A stretch of DNA of 64,000 bases from Sipunculus nudus (taxonomy: Eukaryota > Annelida > Sipuncula > Golfingiida > Sipunculidae), in assembly GCA_026874595.1 (NCBI GenBank), contig CM049309.1, positions 8,025,076-8,089,075 of the forward strand, given 5' to 3'. The position numbers and the translations under genes were made by a program. This document shows positions 13,283 to 25,180 of the stretch, in pieces (the first letter of the stretch is position 1; every line of letters begins with the position of its first letter). Under the pieces are notes generated by a model, which made no database searches, was not told the DNA's origin, and worked only from the letters and a program-made list of their open reading frames with translations.

Positions 13283-14215
13283 TACAACAAGGCCTACAGG
13301 CCTAATGCGAACCTGTGCATTGGGAGATACACGAGGTATTATGCTTTAATGCTGGACCATTACTTTTCATGTATATGAACAATGCAGGTACTGAACATTT
13401 TGAATAAGAAACAATTACACAAATATCACTGCTGAAATTCTGGCATGGGTGCAAACATCACAAAAACAATTGTAGCTGGCACCCATAATCTTGTATACAA
13501 TGAAGCTATCAGAGATAGACACATATGCCCAATTTTCAGACTGATATATCAAACCCCTCCTGAGAAATAAGCAGGGACATACACTGTACAAAAATTATTG
13601 TAGGTGGAGCCACCAGTCTTGTACACTATAAAGCTACCCGATATGTATAAACATACCCAATTTTAGGCTGATGTATCAAATTCCTCTGTAGAAATAAGCA
13701 GGCGCATACACTGCAAAAGTCAATGTAGGTGGCACCACCTGTCTTGTAAATGAGAAACCATCAAAGACGCATAGACAGGTATCAGTCCAATACATCAAAC
13801 TTCCCCAGAGTTTGATGCACTGGGCTGACAAGGCTTAGGTGAGTAAGGCAGTTGCCCCGAGTGACCTGTGACAAATTGCTGCCTCAGGCTACTGCACTGA
13901 GTGAACTCTTGACCTGCACCTGGCTAGACTGAGTGAACTTTTGACCTGTACCTGGCTGCACTGAGTGAACTCTTCACCTGTTGCATAATCTGACACACTT
14001 GGCAGTCTGCCAAAGCTATAAATAGAATGTAGCTACTGCACTGAGTGAACTCTTGACCTATACCTGGCTGCACTTCTTCCAATCCTGGCACTGTGCCAAA
14101 ACTATTTATAGAGCTGACATCATCTTGGTTAATGGCCAACATCAAGGCACTGGCAATCTGCCAATGGTAAACCAAGTGCTGCCATCTGTACACAAAAGTG
14201 GTCCCTACTTAAAAT
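13283..14215. mobile_element. H2-family head with transport of short tandem repeats
   Basis: It begins aaggcctacaggcc at 13289, followed by gcgaacctgtgc, the inverse of the H2 tail. After it come blocks of about 125 bp with attgtaggtgg...ccacc...cttgtaca, and then a set of short repeats (about 13850-14200) built around gagtgaactcttgacctgtacctggct. No gene is seen. Confidence 0.55.
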
Positions 14216-14270
14216 ATATTTGAAATTTATTTTCCCAATACAAAAGGCTTTTCAGCTGACTTTTTATAAA

Positions 14271-14730
14271 CAAGGGACCCATGGGTCACGGTGCTCAGCT
14301 GATTGTGATTGGACTATAAATGTTTCTCCACTGTGATACTATATCGAGTCGATAAAGCTTATGAATATCATGGACATGTTGGGCTATTATGAAGAAATTT
14401 AATTTAATATGTGAGTAAATGATATATGAAATTACCTGACTGATGGATTAATAGAGTCAAATATAGTGGTTTATTTTTTTAATTTATTTAGGAGGGGTTG
14501 AAAATTGTGATATATTTGAGCAAATATGAATGCAATGACAGCAGTAAAAAGCAGTAGTAGAATGATGATAAGGCTATTTGTTGAAGGATCTAAAGTGTAT
14601 GGTAGTCTGCAAGCTTTCAATTTGACAGATATGATGTTATGATTAACTATGCTGATGAAGTGATTTATGAATTTGTGACTGTATGACACAATATCTCTTT
14701 AGTCTTGACAAGGTACATTATTGTGATTTG
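14271..14730 (+). repeat. Dispersed repeat with H1 head, paired with 3357-3790
   Basis: It is nearly identical to 3357-3790 from the caagggacccatgggtcacg head onward. After 14730 the similarity switches to sequence like 5225-5340 (ttgcaaaagttgcaatcat), which is here doubled at about 14796-14885. Confidence 0.7.
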
Positions 14731-15184
14731 AATCATTTTTTTTATTTACAGGTTTTATAAAAAAACCCTGAAAATATATGTTAAAGTATGAGAATTGTTG
14801 CAAAAGTTGCAATCATTATATATACAGAGTAATAAACTGAAACTATAAGTTAAAATATTAGAATTGTTGCAAAAGTTGCAATCATCATATATCCAGAGTG
14901 TGTCTTATATTGGGTCATATTGTGCATACACATATATTTTATTATTTTTAAATCAAATGTTTAAACTGAATTTAAAAGAAAATAATGCCACAACATGGCA
15001 TCTACAAGAATATTCCTTGAATCACTATTAAAAAGTTTTGCACATTGGAGTTTTCAGTACATGCTTAATTTTATTCACCAAAATAAAATAAAAGATAAAG
15101 TAAATTTGATAAAGTAAAACATCTTTTCAAATTAAGTATAAACACTGTTGGTTGAATGAGGGACAAACAATATCATTGTGCTAA

Positions 15185-17050
15185 CTAGAATACGGGTAGT
15201 CGACAAGCGACTACTTGTATCCGCCTAAATCAGAGTGGAACGGGTGAAGTGTTGCATATTAGCATGGATGTCTGCAGCCAAATTGTGATTTTATCCAAAG
15301 GCAGATGAACAGATGGATGCTGTGCATAAGTGGTTGCAGGTGGCACCACCAGTTTTGCCTATGATAAAGAGCTATGTAAGATCTATACACATGCAAAACT
15401 TTGGCCCAATCGGTCAAACGGTTCCCAAGATATGAGCTTGGATATCTGCTGCATAAACTAGAATGCAGGTGGCGCCCTATCGGGGATGTATAAACTTGCA
15501 AAATTTTAGGTAGATATGTCAAACCACTGCCAAGATATGAGTGATTTTATCCCATGGCAAACAAACAGGTGGGAGCTGTGCAAACATGGCTGCAGGTGGC
15601 GCCACCAGTTTTGCATATGATAAAGAGCTATGTGAGATTTATACACATGCAAAATTTTGGCCCAATCGGTCAAACGGTTCCCTAGATATGAGCTTGGATG
15701 TCTGCAGCGTAAACTTGATTGTAGGTGGCGCCACCTGTCATAAAATCAGAAAAACTATCAAGGATGTATAAGCATGCCGAATTTCAGGTGAATTAGTCAA
15801 ACCACTGCAGAGATATGAGTGATTTTAACCCAAGGCAGACGAACAGATGGACACTGTGCAAACATGGTTGCAGGTGGTGCCACCATTTTCGGTGTATGTT
15901 ATAAAGCTCTCCAAGGGCTACATTTGTGCAAAAGAATTTTCCTGATCGGTCAAACGGTTCCTGAGATATGAGCTTGGATGTCTGCAGCGTAAACGTGAAT
16001 GTAGGTGGCGCCACCTGTCATAAAATCAGAAAAGCTATCCAGGATGTATACGCATGCCAAATTTCAGGTGAATTAGTCAAGTCACTGCAGAGATATGAGT
16101 GATTTTAACCCAAGGCAGACAAACAGATGGACACTGTGCAAACATGGTTGCAGGTGGCGCCACCATTTTTGGTGTATGTTATAAAGCTCTCCAAGGGCTA
16201 TATTTGTGCAAAAGAATTTTCCTGATCGGTCAAACGGTTCCCTAGATATGAGCTTGGATGTCTGCAGCGTAAACGTGAATGTAGGTGGCGCCACCTGTCA
16301 TAAAATCAGAAGGCTATCCAGGATGTATATGCATGCCCAATTTCAGGTGAATTAGTCAAGTCACTGCAGAGATATGAGTGATTTTAACCCAAGGCAGACG
16401 AACAGATGGACACTGTGCAAACATGGTTACAGATGGCGCCACCATTTTTGGTGTATGTTATAAAGCTCTCCAAGGGCTACATTTGTGCAAAAGAATTTTC
16501 CTGATCGGTCAAACGGTTCCCGAGATATGAGCTTGGATGTCTGCAGCGTAAACGTGAATGTAGGTGGCGCCACCTGTCATAAAATCAGAAAAGCTATCCA
16601 GGATGTTTACTCATGCCCAATTTCAGGTGAATTAGTCAAGTCACTGCAGAGATATGAGTGATTTTAACCCAAGGCAGACGAACAGATGGACACTGTGCAA
16701 ACATGGTTGCAGGTGGCGCCACCATTTTTGGTGTATGTTATAAAGCTCTCCGAGGGCTACATTTGTGCAAAAATATTTTCCTGATCGGTCAAACGGTTCC
16801 CGAGATATGTGGGTTTATGTGTGGAAACAGACGCACAAACGGACGCAGAGCGCAAAGGAAAGGTCAGAGGTCAAAACAAAATCGGGGCGCAGCAGTTCAC
16901 ATGTGACCCGAACATAATCCCGGGTTTCGGAAAATTCCGCCCAGCGGTTACGGAGGAGTTCTCCGGACACCTACGCGGCGGCGGTGGCGGCGGCGGCGGC
17001 GTGCAGCTGAAAACATAGTATCCGCAAAACTCTGTTTTGGCGGATACAAT
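15185..17050. mobile_element. H4-family element, copy 1, with 280-bp tandem core
   Basis: It starts ctagaatacgggtagtc; a GTAGTC/GACTAC hairpin and tgtatccgcc follow at once. It ends ggcggatacaa, the inverse of tgtatccgcc. The core is a tandem array: gatatgagtgattttaacc recurs at 15812, 16092, 16371 and 16651 (steps 279-280), and an earlier unit starts at 15532. Each unit holds two copies of the 12-bp palindrome GGTGGCGCCACC about 130-150 bp apart. Read on the minus strand, the hairpin is followed by CTAG and T, as at a Helitron 3' end. Confidence 0.8.
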
Positions 17051-17519
17051 TACTATCCCAGTTTTAATTTATTACTGGAATTAATAGTCAATTTCACACC
17101 TGGTGAAGTTTTTACTCTTCTGAAGTAAGTAATTACTTATCTCATGAACATCCACACTTTCATAGCAATACACCACTTTGTGGACACAATTAAATGTACA
17201 CTTTAATCATTATATCCCTGGTGGTACAATACAAAATCTAAAATGTAGCATAGCCTAGAATAAGAATGAATCAAATACAGAAAATAATAACATTCACCTA
17301 TTTTATGCACCATCTGGGGGGGGGGGCAGTGCAGGGCAGAGGGGAAGCCTGCTGGTAGTGGCCAAGCTGACCCAAGGCAAGCTGCCTGGGGTGGGTTACA
17401 TAATGCAAGTGAAGGCTTTACTACTAGGTGGGCTAGATGTAAACAACACTTGACATGGTGTATGAAAACATGAATAAAAGCTATTCTTTCCAATCAATTT
17501 CTTTGAAATTTCAGATTTT
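17051..17519. other. No gene seen; unique-looking sequence with a poly-G run
   Basis: I recognise nothing coding here. A run of G lies at about 17317-17326, and the part after 17330 is distantly like 1680-1860. Confidence 0.5.
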
Positions 17520-18862
17520 AAAAGATTAAATCCTTATGTATGTATGCTGTGAAAATTAAATCAACAGTGCCAAAGTTGGACAAAATTTAAGGTATTGATT
17601 TTTTATTTATGCTAATAACTTGAAAAATTTGCAAAATTCAGATCTAATTATGGTAAACAATTGAATCTTGATTAAATAAAGTTATATTCCTGAAAAAAAG
17701 TCTCTAGGTTCAGCAATTCTCATGTTAGGTGAGTAAATATATTTCCTGATTTTTTAAAAAATTGCATTATATTTTGGCCCATAACTTCAAAATAATACCC
17801 AATACTTACCTAATTTTTGGCATGTTCATTGAAAATGTATGAAAGAATGTGAATACTAAATACGATCAAAAACAGATTAGTAGTTTATATTAGGCAGCCT
17901 TGAAGTGTAACAATGGCTTTTTTTAGGGAAACAAGAGTTTTTTTCCCTTAATATCTCGAAGGAAGGAAGTCCTAATGACCCAATTTTCGGTATGGTAGGA
18001 GATTTTGGGGACATCTAAAATTATGCCAACAGCCTGGGGAGCATAGAGATGTGCACTGAATGACCTACAGTCATCAAAGTGGACTGCATGCTTGACAATG
18101 TAAGGGAATACAACAAGAGCCTCCAAAAAAATTCAATAACTAGCCTAATTTTGCAGCTTATATTTTCAAATATCAGAATTTATCAGATTAAATCCTTATG
18201 TATACATGCTGTGAATATTAAATCCACAGTACTTACAGGAAAAAAACGTGCCGTGGCCAATGTTGGGCAAAATGTAAGGAACCAATTTTATATTTTAGCC
18301 AATATTTAAAAAAATTTAACAGATTTTGATCTAATTTTTGGTATACAATTTAATTTTGATTAATTAAAGTTGTATTACTGGAAAAAAGTCCCTATCTTTA
18401 ACACTTTTGGTCTTAAGTGACCGAATATCTTCCTGATTTTTTTACAAAGTCCATTATGTTTGGGCCCATAACTTTTTTAAATTATATAATACTGACTTAA
18501 TATCTGGCATGTACATAGGAACTATATAGAGGAATATTCATGGTAAATATGAAGAAAACCAGATGAGTGGTTTTGATATTAGGCAGTCCTGAAGTGTGAA
18601 AATAGATTTCTAATAAAAAATTGAGGTTTTTCCTTAATATCTCGAAGGAATGAAGTCCTATTGACCCAATTTTCGGCATGGTAGGAGATTTTGGGGACAT
18701 CTAACTGTATGCTGAATTCCAGATTCATAGGTCCAACAGTGTCAAAACGTGCCAGTCTTACGGAGGGACATCCAGACGGACGGACGGACGGCAAGACGGA
18801 CGGACGACGGACAATGGACCACGACTATAGCTCAGATGACTTATAGTCAACTGAGCTAAAAA
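17520..18862 (+). mobile_element. Two diverged H1-family units
   Basis: The first unit (about 17520-18120) lacks the hairpin tail. The second (about 18120-18862) holds gtgccgtggccaatgttgggc, then an (ACGG)n run at about 18772-18812, and ends in the hairpin with one arm slightly changed (AGTCAACTGAGC) followed by TAAAAA. Confidence 0.6.
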
Positions 18863-19200
18863 GAAATCAGGAATATATGTAAAATTATTACGGATGCATA
18901 CTGAATGCAAAATTAAAATACAGATATATATCATTGATGGCAAATTCTTGAATTGAGTAGGGATACCAATAATTTATAATCAACGTACAGTTGTCTTTAT
19001 ATAGCCACAGAGAGCTGAATATCCTTGATTGTAATATTGCCTGGTATGATGAATAACTAAAATCATAAATCTAAATTTTTAAAAGCTTTAAAAAAACTTT
19101 CTTGTCAATATTAACCAAATATAACCTTAAATCTAAATGTCTAGTGGCATGATGTAATAGATGCTTATAAACTGGTGCCAGGCTAGATGTAACAGCATCA
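18863..19200. other. No gene or clear repeat seen
   Basis: AT-rich sequence between the H1 tail and the H2 array. I see no open frame or element of note. Confidence 0.5.
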
Positions 19201-20257
19201 CACAGCTAACATATATGGTAAAATGACTCAATTCAGTCTCCATAATTCAGCCAAAAATCATTCATGTGGAACCATTAATGACAATTATTATAAGAATTAT
19301 AGATGGGATTATTCTTGTAAAATATTTAACAAACTGGCCTCAGTGGCATCAGTGGAAAAACGTTTCACAAGTTTATAACTCATATAGGAAGATACAGCAA
19401 ACTGGCTAAGTTCAGCTTCCCGTAACTCAGCCAAAAAGCACTGAACCAAAACCATTTGAACAAACTTGAATTATCAACATCTGAGGATAATTTATGTGTG
19501 AGATTTAAGAATTTGGCCCAGTGGTTTTTGAGAAGAAAATCTTTGTAGCCACTGAGCTAAAATGGGCTTTTATGGCGTATGACTAAATTCAGCTTCCCAT
19601 AACTTAGCCATAAGTCACTGAAAAGAGACCATTTGAACAAACTTCACAAAGCACTACCCTAGGATCATTTCTGTGTGATATTAAATATTTTGGCCATATG
19701 GTTTCAGAGAAGAAGTCTTTTGTAGCCCTCAGTGTGATACAGGCACTAATGACCCCGTACAAAAAAAGGCCGATGCAGGTGGCGCCACCAATACCTCAAT
19801 TTCAGATATGACCTATGTGACCAATATTGGCATAAAATTTGGTGATGATAGCTCCAGCCGTTTCTGAGATTTAAATTTTTATATGCTTTTTTTCAAAGTT
19901 AACAAAGTTCAACTTCCTGTAGCTCGGCTAAAAATCTCCAAACTGGAACCATTTGAACAAACTTGAGAAAGGTTGTTCTAGGGATCATTTCTGTGAAATA
20001 TTGGACAATTTGGCTGGACAGTTTTGGAGAAGAAGATTTTTTAAGCTTTTTAAGCTTTTTCCCTATAAAATCTAAGAAATTGCAGTTAGAAAAAAAAATC
20101 CGATATATTTTTGGATGACTGATTATTTGCAAAAAAATTGGTGATGCTAGCTCCTGCCATTTTTGAGATAGCTATGGTTAATGTATAGACGACGCACGAC
20201 GCACGACACACGATGGGCGCCGCCGCACCATCGCATAAGCTCACAGGTTCGCTAAAA
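19200..20257 (+). mobile_element. H2-family element copy with internal tandem units
   Basis: The block cagcttcc(c/t)gtaactcagcc, aaaaccatttgaacaaactt and gagaagaag recurs at about 19420, 19590 and 19910. A short gacgcac tandem lies near 20188-20215. It ends aagctcacaggttcgctaaa at 20237-20256, the same tail as at 13233. Confidence 0.6.
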
Positions 20258-20539
20258 AAAGGAAACAGGAAGAGGGGGAACACAGAAGTAAGAAGCTTGA
20301 TAAAGCTTGATTTGGGAAGTCGAAAAGTACAGATACCAAGCTGCATGTTTATGGCCCTGATCACATTTGGTTCAAGCTTTTTTGCCATTGTTGTTGTTGT
20401 TGTTGGTGTGTGAATAGGTCCCTTTAATCCAATATTTTTTCTCCTGTGTCATAAACCACTTATGTAAATCATATATAAATCAAAACAACAGTAATTATTC
20501 TAATTATATAATGGTTAACAATACATTCCCCTGACTTAC

Positions 20540-20631
20540 CTGCCAATATATGAGAATTCCTTGTCTTTCTGGATCTGATTTTGGTCCAATGACAAAACTC
20601 CCATCTGTCACAGGTGGTGCTGCACCAGGAA
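20540..20631 (-). CDS. Exon D3a: start of third FN3 domain
   Basis: A 92-nt exon with acceptor ttttattctactgacag and donor CAG/gtaagt. The 2-base start completes the codon left by D2b, giving ...T-L-A-D-V-P-G-A-A-P-P-V-T-D-G-S-F and ending I-L-I-Y-W-Q in phase 0. Proline-rich starts and an I-x-W in strand C are normal for FN3 domains in the membrane-near part of gp130-like receptors. An upstream AG at 20667 would also leave an open frame but would not match the phase of D2b, so the start at 20631 is preferred. The next exon was not found in the 20.5 kb further on. Confidence 0.75.
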
Positions 20632-20666
20632 CTGTCAGTAGAATAAAACTCGTGTCAATTCTGTCC

Positions 20667-21650
20667 CTAAGGAAGGTATATGTCATAATAATGATGGGAA
20701 TCCAGTTGAGTTTGGAACTCAACTGGTTGAGATGGGAATTCCAAAGTCAACTAGTTGAGATTGGCATAGTTACTGTTATTTTAATCTCAACCAGTTGAAA
20801 CTAAAATATTCCAGTGAACACCAGTAAACACTGGGGTATCCAGAAATGAACCAGTTTACTTTGAGATATCCTGAAGCAATACAGAAGAAAACTGTATGGA
20901 TGAGTAACCTTTTAGTTCATATGTTACAGTATTAAAACAATTCATCCCTAGGATGGCCTCTGTAGCTGTAGTCAATGTTGTTTCAATGAATGTCATATTT
21001 TAGTGAAAACAAATTTGTTTTTTTTTTATGTGGTCATAGCTTTATAAACGTAGTGGATCTTGTTTTAACAAATGCTGTACTTAGGAGGAAAGCCAAATTT
21101 TCCTTTATATGCTTAGAAGCTTTATAAACCTTAAAATTATCATTAAACATGTTAAGCTGTTTTTTTTATATTTATTGTATATGGTGCATACTACTTAGTT
21201 TAGATTGTGATTACAATTTAGTTATGGATTTGCTACAAATAAAATAATATATACATTTCCTGGTTGTTTCATTACCTCATTTATGTATATATTAATTCCA
21301 ATATCTGCACTTTTACTCAGCAGGTTCAATATTCTAAAGTTGGCCCTGTATTGTCACCCTGCACTAAGTTCACAGATACTCAGATATTAATCTTGTGTAC
21401 ACTTAATAGAAAAAGGAAAAAATATATTTTGACAATAATGTTTAGATATTCTTCTGTAAACAAGTGTATTTCAGGATATTCCTAATTAAACTGGTTCACT
21501 TCCTGATATCCTAATGTTGACTGGTGTACACTGCAAACTAGTTGTGATGGTAATACCCACCTCAATCATTTAGATTTGAATTCCCATCTCAACAGGTTGA
21601 CTTTGGAATTCCTATCTCAAGATTCTAAGGCTAACAGTTTCAGCTTGTGC
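20667..21650. other. Intron between D2b and D3a: short repeats, no gene
   Basis: It contains scattered motifs around caactggttgag / ctcaaccagttgaaa at about 20700-20800 and related words near 21480-21620 (gaattcccatctcaacaggttgactttgg-like), which look like the inverted ends of a roughly 0.9-kb unit. No protein-like frame is seen. Confidence 0.45.
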
Positions 21651-21659
21651 ACATCTGAC

Positions 21660-22905
21660 TCCTAGGGTTCTCAAATCATCGTTTTTTTCATATAGCTCAA
21701 AAATGTAGGTCACAATGACCGAATTTCATATTTCCAAGGATATTTATCAAGGAGCTCCCTGAATGTCACATCAGAAGATTTTAAGTCTTATGAATCCAGA
21801 TACAATTGCGCCCTTTCTGAATTGCTTGCAGCTATAATTGTGTTTTTGGCCAGTAGCTCACAGAATATAGGTCACCATGACCTAATTTTGGGTTTCCGAC
21901 AACTCTCTTGATGTACAATTAAAAATTTCTAGGTCTAATGGTTATGGTTTGTGCCCTGTTAATATCTGGACAGCCTCATTTGAAGGTCTAAAAAAAAGGA
22001 GAAAAACAAGTGACCAAGGGGTCATGATGCTCAGCAGACTAGAAAGACATTAACAAAAAGAATTTTATCATCTGAATGCAAAACTTTATAGGTGGTATCC
22101 CAATTCAACTGAAGCAAAGCTCAGAGGATATGGGTAACAGATACCTAATTTCAGGTTTCCAAGGAAATTTTCCATGGACCTCCTTGGATGCAAAATTTAG
22201 AAGATTCCTGGTCCAATGGTTGCCTTGTTAACGGACAACTGCATCTTTGAAGGTCTGCAGAAATTGATGAAACACTCCATGATGAATATGCATGCAAAAA
22301 TATCATGGTGATCAATGCATTAGCTGTACAGGTACTGGAGCTTTTGTAAAAAAGTTTTTAATTATTCTGGTAGGTACTTCTGAGCCCCATAGCTTGGAGG
22401 ATATGGGTAACAGAGACATAATTTCATGTTTACAAGGAAAGTTTTCATTGACCTCTTTAGACATCAAATTTAGAAAGTTCCAGGTCCAATGGTCGGCCTG
22501 TTTACCAACAACTGCATCTTTGAAGGTCTCATAGATAGAGAATAAATGCGTAATAATTGCATAGAAATCAAGGTGGCACCACCAATTAGCAAGAACTGAT
22601 GAAACACTCTATGATGAACATGCATGCAAAGTTATCATGGTGATCAATACATTAGTTTATCAGATACAGGAGCTTTTGTAACAAATTTTTTATTATCCTG
22701 GGGGGTACTTTTGAACTCAATAGCTTGGAGAATATGGGTAACAGAGACCTAATATCAGGTTTCCAAGGAGATTTTTAATGGACCTCCTTTGATGTCAAGT
22801 TAGAAGATTCCAGGTACAGCGGTAATATTTGTGCCTTGTTTACAGACAGACAGACAGATGGTAGACAGATGGACAGACACCGGACAAAAGTGAACGCTTG
22901 AAAAT
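21660..22905 (+). mobile_element. H1-headed repeat array with perfect IR3 motif
   Basis: Repeated blocks of about 300 bp carry tagctcggaggatatgggtaac-like words, then acctaatttcaggtttccaagg, then gacctcc...atgtcaaatttag. An H1-type head (gaccaaggggtcatgatgctcagcag) lies at about 22011-22036. It ends in an acagacagacagatgg run at 22845-22880 without a recognisable hairpin. AGGTCA-cca-TGACCT lies at 21869-21883, and a one-mismatch version at 21707-21721. Confidence 0.6.
21869..21883. promoter_or_regulatory. Perfect IR3 palindrome in a repeat
   Basis: AGGTCA-cca-TGACCT, the same type of site as at 53037, in the related repeat at 21660-22905. A one-mismatch copy is at 21707-21721. Confidence 0.5.
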
Positions 22906-22990
22906 TATGCATGAAAATTGGAATAAGTACGCATGGGGCCACCAGTTTTCAGGAACTGATGAAACAATCACAGATCAATATGTATGGAAA

Positions 22991-23630
22991 CTAGAATACA
23001 GGGAGTCCACAAGCGACTACGTGTATCCGCCAAAATCGGAGTAGGATCGGTGGAGAGAGGCATGGATTGAGTGGCAAGGGGAAACAGAGTTACCTGTGTT
23101 ACATATTAGAATGGATGTCTGCCACGTAAACATGATTGTAGGTGGTGCCACCTGTTATTTGAACAAGAAACTATCCAAGATGTATACACAGGTGGAAAAA
23201 TTTCAGGTAAAATAGTGGAAAAGTCAAACCACTGCAGAGATATGAGTGATTTTATCCCCCAGCAGACAAACAGATGGATGCTGTGCAAAAATGGCTGCAG
23301 GTGGCTCCACCATTTTTGTGTATGTTATAAAGCTATCCAAGGGCTACATTTGCACAAAAATTTTTCCCTGATCGGTCAAACTGTTCCCCAAATATGTGGG
23401 TTTATGTGAGGAAACAGATGCACAAATGGATGCTGGGCAGAGAGGAAAGGTCAGAGGTCAATGCCAATTGGTTAGGCACCAGTTCACATGTGACACGATA
23501 ATTGGTGTAAATTTTGGAAAAATTCGTCCAGTAGTCTCAGAGGAGTTCTCTTGAAATGAACGCGGCGACAGCAGAGGCAGAACCTGGTCAAAATCATAGT
23601 ATCCTTAAAATTCGTGATGGCGGATACAAA
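22991..23630. mobile_element. H4-family element, copy 2, short
   Basis: It starts ctagaatacagggagtc with the hairpin word gcgactac and tgtatccgcc, and ends ggcggatacaa at about 23619-23629. Only about one core unit is present, against five or more in copy 1. It carries AGGTCAGAGGTCA at 23448-23460. Confidence 0.78.
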
Positions 23631-23634
23631 TATC

Positions 23635-24815
23635 AAACGGAGATAAAGTCTTAGAGATAAAAGGTAATGAAGGCCATAGCTGGTTGGCATGATTGGTTTG
23701 TATTAATGAGTCAGAAATTGTTGCAAATAATATTTTGTGACCAAACCATGCATTTCCTACTGTAAAAATTGAAGCATGTGAGCAGTTTGTGAACATAAGG
23801 TGTGTGTATATTACTGCCATGATTATTGGTTGGCTTTTTGATAAATTGTTGACAGTTCAGTAGTTTACATATTTGTTTAATTGGATCCATTTTTATAATA
23901 TATATATTATTAAATATATTTTTTTTTTATTTTTATAAAATGTATACAGTTGATATATAACTAATGTTACAAGTCCACAGATGCAAGAACTTGGTGGTGG
24001 TGGAGGTAAGTGTGGGGTGGGATTGATGGGAGTTACAACATTTCTGTATTATTACAATGTATATACACAGCATTTTCACTTATTCAACAATGCTTACAGG
24101 ATAATAAAAAATGTTTATTCACAATTACTTAATAAATAAAAAAGGATAGACAGACTGGTAGACAAACGAAGCTGATAATATATGAAGTTCCAATTATTTC
24201 TTAATTTCTTTTATTATATCAATTTTTTTAAAGTTTTACATCTGCAATATTACACAACTGAATGTATAAGTTGCTTTCAAATTTCTTTAATAGCTTAAAT
24301 CCATACACATATAGCATATGAAAGTTATAATTAATATATATTCAATGCTAACGGAGAGATGATGGATAGACAGAGTTTATCACTTTATGTTTCTTTCTCT
24401 TGAGGCAATAATGTGTTTCAATTAAATCATTTTTTTTTCAAATCCAATTATTTTTAAATAAATAAATAATACACATTTGCAATAAAAGCTAATGTGACAG
24501 TGCACAGGTGCAAAGGAATCTATGGCAATGGGGGGGGGGGATGGTTGGATTAACAACACTTCTGCATATACATATAGGGCAAACAAAGCCTGATCTCAAA
24601 TTCTGCCAAGGCAGGAAAATAATGGACAAATGTTTGTATTAGATCCTCATTTTTTAATGACATCTATTTTTTTATTTTAACTTATATTTCAATACATTTC
24701 CAATATAACATATATATCTGAATATAAAAGTTGATTCATAATTCTACACTGCATCATCATAAATCTCAATCTTGTCAGATAACATCCCATCATGCATACA
24801 AATGTATATTTATTT
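23635..24815. repeat. Diverged fourth copy of the segmental duplication, interrupted
   Basis: 23635-23960 matches 5410-5720 (ggtaatgaaggccatagctgg against ggtaataaaggccatggttgg). 24575-24815 matches 5750-5980, including gaatataaaagttgattcat at 24720. The stretch between (24000-24570) is not shared and holds a poly-G run near 24530. Confidence 0.65.
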
Positions 24816-24819
24816 TCAA

Positions 24820-24933
24820 TATGCCGATTTGTAGGTCTAACATTTTCAAAACATGCCAGTCTAACAGACGGACAGATAACAGACAATACTTCACGACTAT
24901 AGCTCAGATGACTTACAGTCAACTGAGCTAAAA
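24820..24933 (+). mobile_element. H1-family 3' end fragment
   Basis: It contains gtctaacattttcaaaacatgcc, a short gacgga remnant and the hairpin AGCTCAGATGACT/AGTCAACTGAGCT followed by A-rich sequence. It ends about 75 bp from the donor of exon D2b. Confidence 0.7.
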
Positions 24934-25008
24934 AAAAAATATATATATATTTATACATAGGTATCAGAGAACATGGGGTTTATGTTTTCAGTGTTGACAT
25001 GTGCTTAC

Positions 25009-25153
25009 CATCTGCCAGGGTGACCACACTTGTTTCACTTGGATCGCTCCAGAAGCCCTCTTCTTGGGGATGACACAGAACTTTTATCTTATATTTTGCA
25101 TTTGGAATCAGGTCTTCTAGGGTTTTGTTGAGGTGATTTTCAACATGAGTCGT
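25009..25153 (-). CDS. Exon D2b: second half of D2 with WSxWS-like box
   Basis: A 145-nt exon, acceptor tatctgttttag, donor gtaagc. It starts in phase 0 with T-T-H-V-E-N and continues L-E-D-L-I-P-N-A-K-Y-K-I-K-V-L-C-H, then G-F-W-S-D-P-S-E-T-S-V-V-T-L-A-D. L-x-P-x-x-x-Y-x-I-x-V is the E-F strand signature of FN3, and W-S-D-P-S stands at the place of the WSxWS box that marks class I cytokine receptors, here with P for the second W. Mobile elements stand on both sides: an H2 head about 28 bp before the acceptor and an H1 tail about 75 bp after the donor. Confidence 0.88.
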
Positions 25154-25180
25154 CTAAAACAGATACATTTTATATCAAAT

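Noticed and set aside
15541-16906. Many overlapping open frames on both strands with near-identical proteins
   Set aside because: They are translations of the 280-bp H4 core repeat, including reading through its palindromes.
20632-20666. Longer version of exon D3a starting at an AG at 20667
   Set aside because: It is open but its phase does not match D2b, whereas the AG ending at 20632 matches and has a better pyrimidine tract.
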